Shown one piece after another: positions 9,827 through 20,286 of a DNA stretch of 43,631 nt. Source of the DNA: JALOAF01 sp035446765. GTDB taxonomy: Bacteria > Patescibacteriota > Gracilibacteria > Absconditabacterales > Absconditicoccaceae. The stretch spans positions 1 through 43,631 of the forward strand of contig DAOTFU010000004.1 in NCBI GenBank assembly GCA_035446765.1. The letters are read 5' to 3'. Under the pieces are notes generated by a model. The model was not told where the DNA came from, ran no database searches, and was given only the letters and a program-made list of their open reading frames with translations. Position numbers and translations under genes: made by a program. The first letter of the stretch is position 1. Each line of letters begins with the position of its first letter.

Positions 9827-11761
9827 TTATTCACCACCTTGTTCGTCTATCGTCATACCTACAATAGCTTCGTCTTTTGATATGTCATCTTTTGCATCTT
9901 TGTTGATATACACAAACATTGGCATAATCATTGGTACTCTACCAATAATTTGTGTGATAAATTCACCAAGTGATTCTTTTAGTTGTTTTAGATTGTCTTT
10001 TACTGGTATTCTCCTTTTTGCATTTTCATTGTATTTTGCTCTAGCAAAATCTACTACCTTGGTATGTATGTTTTTTACCTCAGAAGAATATACGAATCAT
10101 CTAGACTCTATCTGGATATTTCACACTAACTCTTTGGTCTTTGCATCTACTTTGAATATAAGCGCCAATACTCCATCTTCAGCCATGATACTACGTGCTT
10201 TGATCACATATTCTCCCGAAAGATGTCATTTTCATTTACCATCTACAAGTATTGTATCTAATTTTACTTTATCTTTTCAGATCAAAACTACATCATCATA
10301 CATCTCTATTATTTCACCATTTTTCATAGGCATAAGGATGTGAGAATCTGGCATTCACATATCCATTGCAAGATGTTTGTGCGCATATCTCTCTTTTGCA
10401 GGCATAAAATAAGGCAAGAAAAATTCTGGTTTAAGCAAAGATAACATAAGTTTATGGTCTTCCGCGCTACCATGTCCACTAGCATGCACATCGATATCAT
10501 CATTTGTAACTAAATTTATATCTTTAAACACAAGATTGTTGATCATTCAATTTACAGATCATTCATTTCCTGGTATTGGTGTAGCAGACATAAGTATTGT
10601 ATCTCATTTTTTTAGCTGAATGAAGTTGTGTTCATTTCTAGCCATCCTTGTAAGAGCTGCGAACTCCTCTCCTTGTGCTCATGTAGAAAGTATCAAAACT
10701 CTATCATCGTCAAATGTATCTACTTCTTCACTAAGTTTGCGAATGTAGCCATCTGGTACTTTGATATAACCAAGTTTTTGACAAATATCTACATTGTTTA
10801 CCATAGATCTTCCTGAAAGGAATACTACTTTGTTGGCTTTAATAGCACTATTTACTATCTGGATAATTCTTCACACGTTTGAAGCAAAAGTAGCTATAAG
10901 CATCCTAGATTTTGTCTTTTGGATCATTTCGTCTAGATTTTCTCATATCTCTTTTTCTGAAACAGATCGTCATTTTTTGTTTGCTCACAAACTATCTCAT
11001 ATATAAAGTTTTACTCACTCAGCTCATATCCTAGCAATCTTTGCTAAATCGGCTGGCCTATCAATAGCTGGAGTATGATCAATTTTAAAATCGGCTGAAT
11101 TAAATATAAGTCATTTTGGTGTCTGTATAGCTATAGCCAAAGTCTCTGGTATATTGTGATTTACTGGCACAAATTCCAATGTAAAACATCACAATCTGAT
11201 AATGTCTGTGTCAGGATCAATCATTTTGTACTTGATCTTTTCGGCATCTTTTGGATTGTCGAAAGTTTTTTTGATAATACCAAGACTAAGCGGTGTAGTA
11301 TATATCATAGGATAACCAAGTTCTGGAAGTATGTCTCTCAAAGCTCATACGTGATCAAGATGACCATGTGTAATTACTATACCTCTAAGTTTTTTAATAT
11401 TTTTTTTGATGTAAGCTATATCAGGTATGATATAATCTGCTCCAAAATTTTCTTTGCTAGAAAACTCCATAGCAGCATCTACTATGATAATATCATTTTC
11501 ATACTCTATAAACATACATTGTCATACTTGCTCCAATCACATCAAACTACCAATTTTTACTGGTTTTTCTCATTTTTTGATGAGTTTTTGCGGATTGTCG
11601 ATATCGGTATAATTGTTTTTTTCTAAATGACGCAAAAAGGCATCAGATCTAAGATCTTTTGATTTTCTTGTGTCTTTTTTGCTTGTTTTTCTTCCTCTTT
11701 TAGGTTTGTTTTTGTTTGAGAAATCTATATTAAGATTTCAATATAAATTGTTGTCGTTCAT
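9827..11761 (-). CDS. rnj: Ribonuclease J
   Basis: Metallo-beta-lactamase/beta-CASP ribonuclease for mRNA decay and rRNA maturation. The signature GIVITHGHLDHVGAL holds the HxHxDH zinc ligands. NHNIPETLAIAIQTP and FNSADFKIDHTP are the later metallo-beta-lactamase motifs, and SGHGSAEDHKLML is the beta-CASP His motif. 644 aa, longer than usual because of a basic, probably disordered N-terminal extension of about 75 residues (NKPKRGRKTSKKD). Such extensions may bind RNA or other proteins. Only 45 bases separate its start from the divergent methyltransferase gene, so the two share a promoter region. Confidence 0.95.
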
Positions 11762-11806
11762 TGTTCTTTTTTGTAATTATTAATTTAAAATTTTATAAAT
11801 AATCTG

Positions 11807-12349
11807 ATGGAGCTTTCTAATCTTAGAAAATCTTGTACAGATAGAGATATCCCTATAATCAGCATTGAAACTGAGCATTTTTTGGTAAATCATTTAAACA
11901 AATATAAGCCCAAAATATGCTTTGAAATAGGTAGTGCTGTATGATACAGCTCTATTGTGATAGCAAACACTATCAAAAAATGGTGATGATTTTTATATTC
12001 TTTTGAAATATCTTATGCTTCGTATCTGGAAGGTATACAAAATATTTGAAAACAAGCATGAAAAAATTTAATTGTATATCCTTTTGATGTTTTGAAAATA
12101 GATCTAAAGAAACTTATACCAAACACTGTAGATTTTGTGTTTGTAGACTGACAAAAAAGTCAGTATGCTAATTATTTGATAAATATAGATGATATTTTGA
12201 GTCCCAAAAACACTTTGATTTTTGATGACGTGGTTAAATTTAAATTTAAGATGTCTAGATTATACTGATATTTGCAAAAAAAGCAAATTATTTATAAAGA
12301 GATTGAAATGGAAAAGTGAGACTGAATTATTTTAATTGATAATAGATAG
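11807..12349 (+). CDS. Class I SAM-dependent methyltransferase (O-methyltransferase type)
   Basis: 180 aa with a class I methyltransferase fold: motif I is FEIGSAVGYSSIVIAN (EIGxxxGYS as in catechol O-methyltransferase-like enzymes), and motif IV is FVFVDGQKSQYANYL, with the metal or substrate Asp equivalent in VDGQK. LSPKNTLIFDDVV follows. Substrate unknown. Short compared with the 200-220 aa of O-methyltransferase family 3. Divergent from rnj; an A/T-rich inverted repeat follows. Confidence 0.8.
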
Positions 12350-12408
12350 TGGAGAATTGATAATTTAAATAAAAAAAATAATTTTCCATTATCAATTTTC
12401 TATTATTT
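12337..12408. repeat. A/T-rich inverted repeat between convergent genes
   Basis: The segment after the methyltransferase stop (TGATAATAGATAGTGG, AATTGATAATTT) is mirrored by AATTTTCCATTATCAATTT and CTATTATTT. It contains the methyltransferase stop codon. It probably terminates both convergent genes; similar A/T-rich near-palindromes occur at 15436-15534 and 16765-16835. Confidence 0.5.
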
Positions 12409-12412
12409 ATTA

Positions 12413-12901
12413 CTATACTTCCACTTCGGGAGTTTCTCCCTTTGTGTTAGAAACTTTGATATCTACTTCTTCATGTGACTTATCATCTTTCATATCTACT
12501 TGTAATTTTCCTCATTCACTATTCAATTTAATGGTTTTTCACTCTAATTCTAACTGATCAATCTTTTTTTCTACTTTTTCGTCTGTATACAATCGATAGT
12601 CCATACCACTAACTTCATCTTCTTCAAGTATTTTTGGACTCTGAATGATTGCATATTTTTTGTCATTTAAACGTACAAGATAATTTAATTTTTTTTCTTT
12701 TCATGAAATACATTTGATGTTTATTCATTGTATATCATATTCTCATGGAAATTCTACCATCATGTATGGTACTTTTTCATTGATCAAATCTTCTCCAGAT
12801 TCTAGAGCAAGATTGATGTAGTCTTGGTGGGCTACATTTGGTCCAAACAATACTTTGTTTTCTATCAAAAATCATCCAGATTCTAATTTAATGTTTGCCA
12901 T
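12413..12901 (-). CDS. Hypothetical protein, possible metallo-beta-lactamase-fold remnant
   Basis: 162 aa with no membrane segment. VEFPGEYDIQGINIKCISG resembles the PGEYEVKGI segment of small UlaG-like metallo-beta-lactamase-fold proteins, but the HxHxDH metal site is absent. If related, it would be a non-catalytic version. The last 50 residues are charged (SHEEVDIKVSNTKGETPEV) and probably disordered. Real coding is supported by Gly-coding UGA at sensible places (SGGFL, EGKTI). It lies downstream of the Cys-rich gene on the same strand, with a palindrome in between. Confidence 0.65.
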
Positions 12902-12926
12902 TGGTTGTCTATAAAATAATTAAAAT

Positions 12927-12974
12927 GTTTCAGCGTTAAAGCGCTTCAACGTTGCAACGTTATTACGCTGAAAC
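12927..12974. repeat. Palindrome of the CGTTTCAGCG family
   Basis: GTTTCAGCGT pairs with ACGCTGAAAC across 28 bases that contain smaller palindromes (GTTGCAAC and AACGTT). It lies just past the stop of the Cys-rich gene. It shares the word CGTTTCAGCG or its complement with 6671-6700 and related words with 41163-41208. Confidence 0.65.
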
Positions 12975-12983
12975 GCCTATTAT

Positions 12984-14672
12984 TTATCCCCCAAAAAAAC
13001 TTGGATTGATTAATTTGAGTATAAGTCCTGATGTACCAAGTAATATGAGTGCTACTACCACATTTTTTATCCATTTCTTTCACTCTGTAAAGTTACTTTC
13101 ATTGGCTACTCATGTAACCATCATTACTCATGCAGCTATCACTATCAAAAATGAAAATATCAATATGGCCGTAACTAGTATTTTGCTCAATCCCATCATA
13201 AGGAAAGGGAATGCGTTTAGCTGGTTTACTCTACTTGTGTTTGGATCATTTGGATCCATAGTATTGTTTTGAGATGTCATCTCAATACAATCTCAGATAA
13301 ATGGAACTACCGTATTTAGCTCGATTCCACAACATCTTTTGGATGGATCGCATTTACACTTACAAGTCACTGGATCAACTACATATCAAGACTTGTTACA
13401 AGTTTTGTTTGGATCACACACACATTCATCTTTCTCAGGATCATATATTTTGTCTCACCCACAATTTATACAACATGTTGGAGTTTTATTATTAGCATAC
13501 CATCAACTTCCATAAGTTTGTTCACATGTTTGACTAGTAATCTGCCAATTTAAACACATATCAGGACAAAAAGGAAGCTCTAATATTCATTTTTCACATA
13601 TTACTCAGTCTACTAAAAGACTAGAAAAACCTGTAAAACCAGTATCAGGCTGTGGATCAATTCAAATTATGTTATCACATTGTGATCGATCCTTAGTCAG
13701 CTGACAAGGGATATCACGATCAAGATTCGCAGTAACAGGTGGACAATTGTTCCCCTCTAAAACCGCGCATCAATTTTCTACATTTATAGATATATTGTCT
13801 ACTCAATCTGTAGATAGTGAAAATAATATTTTCTTTTCTCCAGTATTGAAATTTATATCTGAATTTAATGCGCTTGTTGGTTCAATAACAATTTTATTTT
13901 CATCTGCAAATGTTATATCTCATATTTCATTGTCTGAATAGTCTACTACAATATTTAAATCTCAATCTTCTTCGTTATATGTGGTCTTGTCTAACTCTCA
14001 ATTTATTGTAATAAATGGTGTCAAACACTCTGTAGGGCCTCGTTGACAACAATCAACTCATTCAACAGGTACAAATCATTCTGGACAGTCTTCAGGGTTT
14101 GTTGAAGTTGTAGATTCTCGTTCATTATTTATAGCTTTACAAACATCACAAAACAAAAAATCTGATATTGTTACTACTCACAATTTACAATCTCTATGTG
14201 CATGACAGCCTGCTTCCTTCATAAGATTTTGTAGTCACCATACGCTTTCTTTATCAACAAATCACCATGTAAAGTTGTAATCTATTTCTGAAGCGTAGTA
14301 TGTAAATAACTCTTGTTGATGACTTTTTAAATCATCTGGTGCAGAATTACATAGATTTTTTTTCCAATCGGTTCTGATTGCTAATCACTCTAATGATGGA
14401 TAATCATCACAAACACCATCTACAGATCACAAGCCAGCTGCCGCTCGTAAAATAGCAGATTGATTGTTAACATACCAATTTAATATATAAGTACCATTTG
14501 TCACATAACTGCCTCAATCATCAGAATAAGAAGAATAATTTGGTATTTGTCAGCAGTCGTCAGAATCCTCGTAACTAGGATAAATTGCGCCAACAAAACC
14601 TAATCACAAAAAAATTGCCATCACAAACATGGATAAAAACAATTTATTTATGATCAAGAATTTTCTATTCAT
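12984..14672 (-). CDS. Cys-rich secreted protein with VirB2/TrbC-like C-terminal tail
   Basis: 562 aa. A signal peptide (MNRKFLIINKLFLSMFVMAI) is followed by an ectodomain of about 460 residues with many cysteines, including CVCDPNKTCNKSGY and CKCKCDPSKRCCGIE. The middle (about 215-330) has a beta-rich, Cys-poor segment with ITINGELDKTTYNEED. The C-terminus holds two membrane helices: ILVTAILIFSFLIVIAAGVM, a short loop with a Lys pair, then KKWIKNVVVALILLGTSG and a short GG-ending tail. That hairpin resembles VirB2/TrbC pilins of type IV secretion systems as found in CPR genomes. Probably an envelope-anchored surface protein, stabilised by disulfides. Function of the ectodomain unknown. A second gene of this design is at 33189-34187. 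Confidence 0.8.
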
Positions 14673-14694
14673 AAAACTTATTCTGATTTAAATA

Positions 14695-15144
14695 TTATTT
14701 CGACAACATCTCGTTTACTACTTCGTTGACTATAGCTCAATCTATTTCTCATTTGTACTGTCACATGATCGCTCACATCAGTTGACCTCTTTGTTTTTGA
14801 AGATCATCAATTCATTGTGAAGCAATTATTTCTTTTACTATTTTTTTCGTTTCTTCTTTGGATTTGGTCTGTGGAAGATAAAATTCTAGAAGAACTTTTT
14901 TGGCTTTTTCTTCGGCTAACTCATCTTTTTTGTCTGTTTTTTCCAAAAATCATATAGCTTCTCACAAAGCCTTTACTTCTTTTTTTAAGATTTTGATCAC
15001 ATCTACATCTTCTAAATCTTTTTGTAACTCAATCTTTTTGTTTTTGATCTGTGCTATCACATAATTCAAGATTGTTTTTTTGATCTTGTCTTTTTGCATC
15101 ATAGCTTGCTTGTAGTCAGCTAACAACTGCTCTTGTAGACTCAT
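14695..15144 (-). CDS. GatB/YqeY domain protein
   Basis: 149 aa, all-helical. MSLQEQLLADYKQAMMQKDK is the typical YqeY start, and the C-terminal half has LEFYLPQ followed by KKIVKEIIASQGIDD and GAIMGQYKGEIDGAIVN (the KGxxDG-type motif). The family shares a fold with the tRNA-binding tail of GatB; its exact role is not established. It lies 22 bases before the Cys-rich gene on the same strand, so cotranscription is likely. Confidence 0.92.
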
Positions 15145-15239
15145 ATTATTTATTTTTTATATAAACTATATTTTTTTATAAGAAAATTTTTATTTAAATC
15201 AATTGTTACTATAATTTGTTTGTTTAAATAAATCCTTTT

Positions 15240-15341
15240 ACTCCATCCCCTACCTTTATCAAGGCAGGGAGAAGTATATTATATTCTCCTTAATTATCTC
15301 ATCTAATATTCCTTCCTTGATAAAGGAAGGTGGGATGGATT
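15240..15341. repeat. REP-like hairpin block beside tRNA-Leu
   Basis: An outer CCATCCC/GGGATGG pair encloses hairpins built on CCTTTATCAAGG and CCTTCCTTGATAAAGGAAGG (15311-15330). It lies between tRNA-Leu and the YqeY gene; the rest of the 15145-15345 gap holds nothing else. Confidence 0.75.
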
Positions 15342-15345
15342 TATT

Positions 15346-15430
15346 TGCTCAGGAGGAGACTCGAACTCCCACGGGCTTATCGCCCACAACGACCTCAACG
15401 TTGCGCGTATACCAGTTCCGCCACCTGAGC
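15346..15430 (-). tRNA. tRNA-Leu(GAG)
   Basis: 85 nt with a 7-bp acceptor stem (GCTCAGG/CCTGAGC), an anticodon stem CAACG/CGTTG with loop TTGAGGT giving anticodon GAG, a long class II variable arm (GTGGGCGATAAGCCCG region) as expected for leucine, and T-loop GTTCGAGTC. The 3' CCA is not encoded. Confidence 0.93.
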
Positions 15431-15435
15431 ATTTT

Positions 15436-15534
15436 AGTATAAAAGTAAAAAGTTCATAAAGTTTGTAAAGTCATTGGTATACGAATAAACAACAACTTTC
15501 AACTTTATGAACTTTACAAACTTTTTACTATTTT
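15436..15534. repeat. A/T-rich inverted repeat (AAAGTT type)
   Basis: AAAAGTAAAAAGTTCATAAA and GTTTGTAAAGT on one side are mirrored by ACTTTATGAACTTTACAAAC and TTTTTAC on the other. It lies between rpsA and tRNA-Leu and may end the rpsA transcript. Related sequence words occur at 32753-32800, 33147-33175 and 42118-42150. Confidence 0.5.
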
Positions 15535-15538
15535 TGGA

Positions 15539-16732
15539 CTATTCTTCGTCATCTTCTTCAAGTCTTTTTACTACATCCTCCAAACCTTTTGATGGTTTTT
15601 TGTCTATAGGTTTTTTAGTTGTTTTCTTTTCTACCGCAGCCTTTGGATCTGCATCCTTCATACTTAACCCAATCTTTCTATTTTTTGTATCTAACAATAT
15701 CAATTTTGCTTTTACTATTTCACCAAGCTTTACAACTTCGTTTGGATTTTGTACTGATTTTTGAGATAATTCACTCAAGTGAACCAATCAGTTGATATCA
15801 TCAAATACTCTGATAAATACTCCATATGGCACAAATCTGATCACTTCTCATTCAACAATATCTCATATTTTGTATTTTTTTGGCAAAGCAGATCGTGGAT
15901 CTTCTTTTAGTTTTTTACTAGATAGAGATATTTTACCATTTTCAAGACCAATAACCTTTACCTTAACCTTATCTCCAATTTTTCATAGTCTATCTATATT
16001 GTTTACGTGCCCATATGTAATCTCAGATATATGTACAAGTCATTCAACTGTACCACCCATAGTCACAAATAATCCATAAGATGATACTCCAGAAACTACT
16101 CCATCAAATACTTTTCACACTTCTAATTCTGACAAGATTTTTTCTCTTTCTTCTTTTAGTGCTTCTCTTTCTGAAAGTATTATCCTCTTTTCGTCTTCAT
16201 CTATATTTATTATTCTAACTGATATTTCTTGTCATATAAGTTCCAATAATTTATCAAAAATAGCTTCTTGGTCTCAATCTTCTACTCTAGGATAATGAAT
16301 AGGTGCTAATTGAGACAACGGAATAAATCATTTGATACCATGCATATCAATAAGTAATCCACCAAGATTTGCTTCTGTAGGAATTACCTTGATGACTTCG
16401 TCTTTTTCAAATTTTGATAAGATAGAATTTCGCACATCATATTGTAATAATTTTGTAACTGAAACTATATAATAACCATCTTCATGTCTAATATTGGTGT
16501 TTACTACTTCTAATTCAATTTCTCTACCTGGAGCCAAGTCATAACTGCTTCTTTCTAATTCTTTTACCTCTTTTGAAAGAATAATTCAAGTAAATGCTCA
16601 ATCATTACAGTCTACTAAAACTCAATTCTCTATTTTTTTCAATATTTTTCATTTTGTTTTTTCTCCCTCTTTGATTTTGGGAATGTTTAGCTCTCCAGCA
16701 CTAAGCTGTTGAGTGAACTTTTTTAGGTCCAT
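15539..16732 (-). CDS. rpsA: 30S ribosomal protein S1
   Basis: 397 aa with four S1/OB repeats, at about residues 20-90, 105-175, 195-270 and 280-350. Clear repeat signatures are GFIPLSQLAP, GLFVTMGGTVEGLVHISEI and GVFIRVFDDINGLVHLSEL. The C-terminus is Lys-rich and then acidic (EDVVKRLEEDDEE). It is shorter than the six-repeat S1 of proteobacteria, as is common outside them. S1 helps mRNA bind the small subunit, which matters here because the starts lack Shine-Dalgarno sequences. It lies downstream of rpsO on the same strand, separated by about 100 bases of A/T-rich inverted repeat. Confidence 0.95.
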
Positions 16733-16764
16733 TATAATATAAAACTTAAAAAATAAAATAAATT

Positions 16765-16835
16765 TACAGTTTACAATTCACATTGTACAGTTTACAATAG
16801 TTGTACATTGTAAATTATGGATTGTAAATTGTGTT
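16765..16835. repeat. A/T-rich inverted repeat between rpsO and rpsA
   Basis: TTTACAATTCACATTGTACA and GTTTACAAT are mirrored by ATTGTAAATTATGGATTGTA and AATTGTG. An imperfect, low-complexity palindrome that touches the rpsO stop. Confidence 0.45.
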
Positions 16836-17088
16836 ATACTTTTACACTGATTTTTTTAGAAATCTTTGTGTAAGAATCTAGATCTGTCTTTTTGAGATAT
16901 TTTAAAAATCTCCTTCTCTTTGCTACTTTTTTTAAAAGACTTCTTTTTCAGTCAAAATCTTTTGAGTGTTCTTTTAGGTGTCATTGTAGCATACTAATCT
17001 CTTGTGTGAGATTTCGAATTTGAGATTCTGGAGATCATGTATCTTTTCAATGTCTCTCAAAAGGATTGGTGGTTTTGATTTCCGCCAT
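16834..17088 (-). CDS. rpsO: 30S ribosomal protein S15
   Basis: 84 aa, the normal size for S15. Diagnostic segments are HGKDTGSPESQIRNLTQEI and LKEHSKDFDGKRSLLKKVAK, followed by RRRFLKYLKKTDLDSY; S15 binds the central domain of 16S rRNA. Three conserved glycines are UGA. The start MAEIKTTNPFERHGKD is unambiguous, and its leader TTTTAATCTATTAAAA lacks a Shine-Dalgarno sequence. Confidence 0.95.
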
Positions 17089-17243
17089 TTTTAATAGATT
17101 AAAAGAATAAAAAGTTTTTTAAACAAATCATACAGACACGCTGCCGTTGTGAAATGCTTAATAAAATGTGAAATTATAAATGTGAAATGTAAAATAATTT
17201 GATAATTTTAAATTGCACATTGAGAAATTACACATTTTTTATT

Positions 17244-17316
17244 TACTCCCGACAGGACTCGAACCTGTATCTGCTCCTTAGGAGGGAGCTATTCTATCCG
17301 GCTGAACTACAGGAGC
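17244..17316 (-). tRNA. tRNA-Arg(CCT)
   Basis: 73 nt: acceptor GCTCCTG/CGGGAGT, D arm with AGCCGGATAGA, anticodon stem GCTCC/GGAGC with loop CTCCTAA giving anticodon CCT, and T arm with GGTTCGAGTCC. No encoded CCA. Confidence 0.93.
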
Positions 17317-17410
17317 GCTGTCGAAAAGAGTAAAATTTTTTATAATTTTTTCTACAAGAAAATCAAGACAAAGTGCTTTTTCTATAAGATATTTTGACAA
17401 ATTAAATATT

Positions 17411-18376
17411 TTATGCAAATTCTGCAAATACTTGATACATGATAAGCAAAAGTAGAAATACAACTAGAGCTCAAAGAAGTACTCATACAATAATATTTTT
17501 TGCTTTTTTCATATTTTCAGATTTTCACTGATCTGTAAGCATAAGAAATCATGCATAAAATATCATAAGTACCAATGCTGCTCCAAATACAAACCCAAAT
17601 ATTTTGGCAATTTCTATGATAAATTCTGCTGCCTTCTGAGTAAAGGCTGGCAATTGTGCGATATAATAAAGATAATCAATAACTTTTACAATTACTAGTG
17701 CGACTACAACATTTATTATTCATCTGATCATATTTTTTGTCTTGTCGGCTTGATCCGATACTGCCATCACTCTAAATCAATAGACTACTAGCATAATTAT
17801 AGAAGCAAAAAATGCTAATGCCTTGAGTGTGCTTAGTATTTTGAAAAATAAAGAATCTGGTCATCACTGAAGTCACTCTACCATTCATTGAGTTCATTGC
17901 ACGGTTTCTACTCAAAGTACTGATCATAGTATCCAAGTGGAACCAAAAAATAAAAATGAACCATATAAAATATATACAAGTCATTTTAATGAGCTTTTGA
18001 CCTTTTCAGAATCGCGTCAATTGATAAGGAGTGTAATACCAGTCACTACCAAAAATATCACCAATACTCAAAATCATATATATCTAGCAACGTCTCGAAC
18101 TCTTCATCAAGCGCTAGAAGATTCACAACCAGGTACCAAATAAGAATTGGGATAAAACAAACATCTAATATTGTCTTTTAAGGATTTATTTGAGTCTATT
18201 CACAAATCATATACTGTCTCTACTCTTCACTCACTATCTGGCACGCCATCTGTAAGATATTGAGAAAAATTATCATGATATGATGGTGGTACTCAAACTG
18301 CTGCTTGGATTTGAGGTATAAGAAAAACTGATATAAGTAGCACAAATCATATAATTATGTGATGATAAAGTTTCAT
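17411..18376 (-). CDS. Membrane protein with three tandem VirB2/TrbC-like hairpins
   Basis: 321 aa. Signal peptide about residues 1-27 (FVLLISVFLIPQIQA), a soluble segment to about 95 with two cysteines, then three similar units, each helix - charged loop - helix. Unit 1 (97-150) has NGRDSEKVKSSLKGLVYIL, unit 2 (181-235) has AVSDQADKTKNMIRGIINVV, unit 3 (254-320) has LTDQGKSENMKKAKNIIVG. Each loop carries an Asp/Ser-Gln-Lys-rich turn and each second helix begins Lys/Arg-x-I-(I/V)-x-V. This is the layout of VirB2/TrbC pilins of type IV secretion systems, here repeated in one chain. It starts 15 bases after a single-hairpin gene. An inner-membrane pilin-like or secretion role is inferred; no VirB4-type ATPase gene is in the window. 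Confidence 0.8.
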
Positions 18377-18391
18377 TTTTAAAGGTTGTAT

Positions 18392-18883
18392 CTAAAATCA
18401 AGTATCTCAGTTTGTTCATCAAAATATAGAAGCAATAAGCGCTACTATAAGTTTTATGATAAAATAAAATCAAGACAACAAAAACACACCAACAAGAACA
18501 TACATAAAACTAGACTTTAGCTTGCTTCGTTCTCATTGTTTGTGTACAGAGTTGGTCACAAGCATAAATCATATATATATCAAAGCTATTGTAGCTAGTA
18601 CCATACCCGCATATACAATTCGTTGTAAATATGGGTCTAAATTTTTTCTAACATAGTCTAGTGTATTGGTGATTTTAAACTCTTTAGCATAAGATCATTG
18701 CTGATCTGATATACCATCTAATGCTGTTTCTTGTATCTTATACTGGTCATCATTGGCATCATCTACTATACTTTCAAATATGGTGAGGGGATCTGATCCA
18801 CGATCTCACCAACTATCATGTTGTGCAAAAGATATACCAAAAATACAAAAGAAAGTTATAATCAATAAAAATATTTTTTTCAT
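18392..18883 (-). CDS. VirB2/TrbC-like single-hairpin membrane protein
   Basis: 163 aa. Signal peptide MKKIFLLIITFFCIFGISFA, then an acidic segment (SIVDDANDDQYKIQE) and a pair of helices at about 86-110 and 122-155, with loop NSVHKQGERSKLKSSF and a GG near the end. The size and topology match VirB2/TrbC-type pilin subunits (signal peptide plus two helices), here with a longer soluble N-part. It is followed 15 bases later by the triple-hairpin gene and preceded by two polytopic membrane genes on the same strand, which suggests a four-gene operon. Confidence 0.75.
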
Positions 18884-18912
18884 AAAATAATTGTAAACTG
18901 ATAAAATAATTA

Positions 18913-20271
18913 CTAATTTTTGTCTTCTTCCGAATTTAAAGACCGATCAAAATCCTGAGTTAAATCTATTTCTTGTATTTTGTTTATATATTTGACAGAA
19001 TAAAACAATATCATTCATTGTATTCATATATACAATAGTATAATCGGAAATAATAGTTGTCATATCACTTGTGTATGTATTAACAATATTATATTAACCA
19101 CCAATGCTAACAGTGTGGTAAATATCCAAAATAAATAATCAACTTTTTTGAGATATAGTCATACTTTTGTCTTGTGTACATGGAAAACTATTAAACCACA
19201 AATAATATTTCGAATAATGGCAAAAAATACTATCCTTCATATATTAGATTGTAAAGCAGCAAAAAGGCTAATATATATAGCAAAATTTATAACAGCAAAA
19301 GTCACAAACCTCTGTATAGTAGATGTATATCAGATTTTTTTGAGCAAATAAACATTGCTTACAAATCACAAAGTAATGAGCCAATAAAAAATCTGCTGGA
19401 AGCTACCCTGCAATGAAATCGCGTTTTGAAAGTATAAATATATCAAAAGTAATATTATAAATACATTGAATCATTCTAATATATATTTTATAATCTTTGG
19501 AAACTCATCTATAAAACTGTATATTTTATAAGAATTTTTTGTCCTGATCGAGTCTTGGTTTAAGACTCTTTCTCAAGCCAATATGCGTCTAACTGATATA
19601 TTTTTAAATTCTTGCGGACTAGGTGGCTTGTGAGACAATATGTTGTATATATACAAATATAAGATAGAAAGTCACAAAACAGATACCAACAAAAATATGT
19701 GTATATTGTCTATTTGATCATATAAAACTAATCATGCTGCCACTATTGCAAATACAAAAAATTGATATAACAAATATTTTTCTATCTTGTATTTAAGTTT
19801 TAGTACAAATATTATAAATCACAAAAGTGCAAAAGTAAGAAGCCACACCATATTAAAAACTATAAAAAATGACCCAAATCCAGCAGAAAATCGAGTGTAA
19901 ATCAACAAAAATAATAATAATCCATAATATCAAACTTGTCACATTATCTTACCATCATCGTACTTGAAAATGTATGATAAAATCCAAAAAGATATGTTGA
20001 GTATGATCAAAAATAATGTCATATTGACTATGGCAATATCAAAAAATCTTCATATCAAAAATATTCACAATATGGTAACTATCCAAGCAAAAAATAATCA
20101 ATATCTTTGAAAAATATCTCATGATTTGATCTTGATAGACACACCACTAAAATAATATATCAAAAATATCAAAAGAGCTAATATCGGTATAAGACCAAAA
20201 TATTGCAATCATATTGCATAAAAATATGCAGAAAAGGATAATGTAGCTATGGCAAGCAATATAAAAGACAC
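18913..20271 (-). CDS. Polytopic membrane protein of unknown function
   Basis: About 452 aa and extremely hydrophobic: roughly eight or nine helices, then a soluble loop (PPSPQEFKNISVRRILAGE) near residues 255-300, then about six more helices and a short charged C-tail (EIDLTQDFDRSLNSEED). The start is probably GTG at 20271, 15 bases after the stop of the gene before it; a TTG 9 bases further is another option. Not recognised. By context it could be a multi-pass channel or scaffold for the VirB2-like proteins that follow, but nothing in the sequence proves that. Confidence 0.7.
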
Positions 20272-20286
20272 TTTAGTGTATTTGGA

